From positions 1-15,966 of the forward strand of contig JANQFD010000002.1 of assembly GCA_028278005.1 (NCBI GenBank): 15,966 bases of DNA. Direction: 5' to 3'. Made by a program: the position numbers and the translations under genes. The notes below the pieces were generated by a model. It was not told the DNA's origin. It made no database searches and saw only the letters and a program-made list of their open reading frames with translations. This document shows, one piece after another, positions 15,059-15,966 of this stretch (position 1 is the first letter of the stretch; every line of letters begins with the position of its first letter). The DNA is from Chlorobium sp. GTDB taxonomy: Bacteria; Bacteroidota; Chlorobiia; Chlorobiales; Chlorobiaceae.

Positions 15059-15966
15059 ATGAACATCACCACTGAGTTAGATCGGGATATCTGGCACAAT
15101 CTTCAGGAGCCCGGTTCCTATGAGTGGTGGTATTTCGATGCCGAAGATGAGGCGCAGGGATTCTCGTTTGTCTGTATCTGGTTCGCCGGGTTTGCGTTTT
15201 CCCCCTACTACATGGAACACTACCTGGACTGGAAACGACGCAGCTGTTCCGATCCGCCCAAGGCCCTCGATTACGCAGGTTTCAGCTTTCAACTCTATGA
15301 AAACGGCCGTGAAACGGTCAATTTTATCAAGGAGGGGCCTTCATCCCTTTTTGAGAGTTCGGGAAACGATATAGCGGTGCGGTTTGAAAAAAACCGTTTC
15401 CATTATGACCGGAAAAAAGAGGCCTATGTGCTTGACATAGCGTTCGATTATCCGGCGAGGCACCTGAAGGTTGAGGCCAGGATCCTGTTTAACGTACGGC
15501 ATCGCTACTCCTATCGTAAATCCGACGGCAACAATAACGGCAATGTACCCCGCCACGAATGGCTGCTTACTCTTCCGAGGGCCGATGTGTCAGGCTCGGT
15601 GAGGATCGAGAATACAATCAAAAGAGCGAGCCGTACGGTACATCTGCACGCGAGAGGTTATCATGACCACAACCTGGGCATCATGCCCGTACACGAATAC
15701 ATCGATACATGGTACTGGGGGCGTGCGTTTTCCGATGAGTACGATCTTATCTACTACATGATTTTTTTCAGGTACTCCGGTTACAAACCGCTTTCGCTCT
15801 GCATGCTCCATGAAAACGCCACAAAGAAGCTCACGGTGCATGAAGGATTGGGTGTTCAGGAATCAGGCCCCAGGCGAGGTTTGTTCGCTCCTGTACACAG
15901 CCGGAGCCTCAGGTTTTCCCATGATACGTTTCATATAGATATCCGGCAGAAACAGGTGCTGGATTC
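15059..15966 (+). CDS. crtC: Carotenoid 1,2-hydratase CrtC (3' end missing)
   Basis: The first 302 codons of a CrtC-type hydratase, open to the right edge without a stop. The enzyme adds water across the psi-end double bond of acyclic or monocyclic carotenoids. In green sulfur bacteria this gives the OH-chlorobactene precursor, later glycosylated and acylated in chlorosomes. Visible family features are YEWWYFDA (21-28), GYHDHNLG (200-207) and WYWGRA (218-223). The ATG at 15059 is the first start after an in-frame TAA at 15038-15040, so the start is firm even though no Shine-Dalgarno is seen. The 148 bp between the tRNA and this start hold no gene. Related AttH-like proteins share the YEWWYFD motif, but the GYHDHNLG and WGRA stretches and the likely host favour CrtC. 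Confidence 0.85.
   Translation, partial: MNITTELDRDIWHNLQEPGSYEWWYFDAEDEAQGFSFVCIWFAGFAFSPYYMEHYLDWKRRSCSDPPKALDYAGFSFQLYENGRETVNFIKEGPSSLFESSGNDIAVRFEKNRFHYDRKKEAYVLDIAFDYPARHLKVEARILFNVRHRYSYRKSDGNNNGNVPRHEWLLTLPRADVSGSVRIENTIKRASRTVHLHARGYHDHNLGIMPVHEYIDTWYWGRAFSDEYDLIYYMIFFRYSGYKPLSLCMLHENATKKLTVHEGLGVQESGPRRGLFAPVHSRSLRFSHDTFHIDIRQKQVLD

Noticed and set aside
1..15966. CRISPR array or insertion sequence
   Set aside because: No regularly spaced direct repeats, transposase-like frame or terminal inverted repeats were seen.

Overview
The window looks like a piece of chromosome from a green sulfur bacterium (Chlorobi/Chlorobiales). The basis is a CrtC-type carotenoid hydratase running off the right edge, Apt, GltX, FtsH and NhaD sequences of the kind I associate with Chlorobium, Chlorobaculum and Prosthecochloris, and a tRNA-Phe of the Chlorobi/Bacteroidetes type. 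NhaD hints at a saline or alkaline habitat. I cannot fix the genus from sequence alone.

Left part (1-3793, all + strand): the 3' end of a MiaB/MtaB-type tRNA methylthiotransferase, adenine phosphoribosyltransferase (apt), a Na+/H+ antiporter of the NhaD family placed 5 bp after apt, and a 128-residue protein I do not recognise. The 139 bp at 3794-3932 hold nothing I can name. Middle part (3933-6641, - strand): ftsH is followed by a half-size TauE/SafE-type membrane protein and an HU/IHF-type DNA-binding protein, all in one direction. A 272 bp divergent spacer with two competing inverted repeats separates ftsH from gltX (6914-8434, +).

The most interesting part is 8499-14668 (+). Six tightly packed genes encode a PqqD-like peptide-binding protein, a radical SAM/SPASM peptide maturase, an HPr-kinase-like P-loop kinase, a signal-peptidase/S26-like membrane-anchored protease, a fused ABC exporter and a family-5-like nucleotidyltransferase. 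Three of the junctions are ATGA stop/start overlaps, one is a longer overlap, and only the protease-ABC junction has a spacer. About 150 bp after the last gene lies a 66-codon ORF. It has a leader-like N-terminal half with a YxxPxL motif and a C-terminal half that is extraordinarily rich in arginine and ends in serine. Together these read as an undescribed or poorly described RiPP (ribosomally made, post-translationally modified peptide) locus. PqqD binds the leader, the radical SAM enzyme modifies the core, the kinase and nucleotidyltransferase may add phosphate or nucleotide groups, the S26-like protease may remove the leader, and the ABC protein exports the product. The auxiliary set resembles that of lasso peptide loci, but the lasso cysteine protease and asparagine-synthetase-like cyclase are absent and a radical SAM enzyme takes their place.

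Right edge: tRNA-Phe(GAA) at 14838-14910 with a plausible promoter, then a 148 bp spacer without an evident gene, then the first 302 codons of crtC. That frame is open to the end of the window. In green sulfur bacteria this enzyme hydrates the psi end of chlorobactene on the way to OH-chlorobactene.
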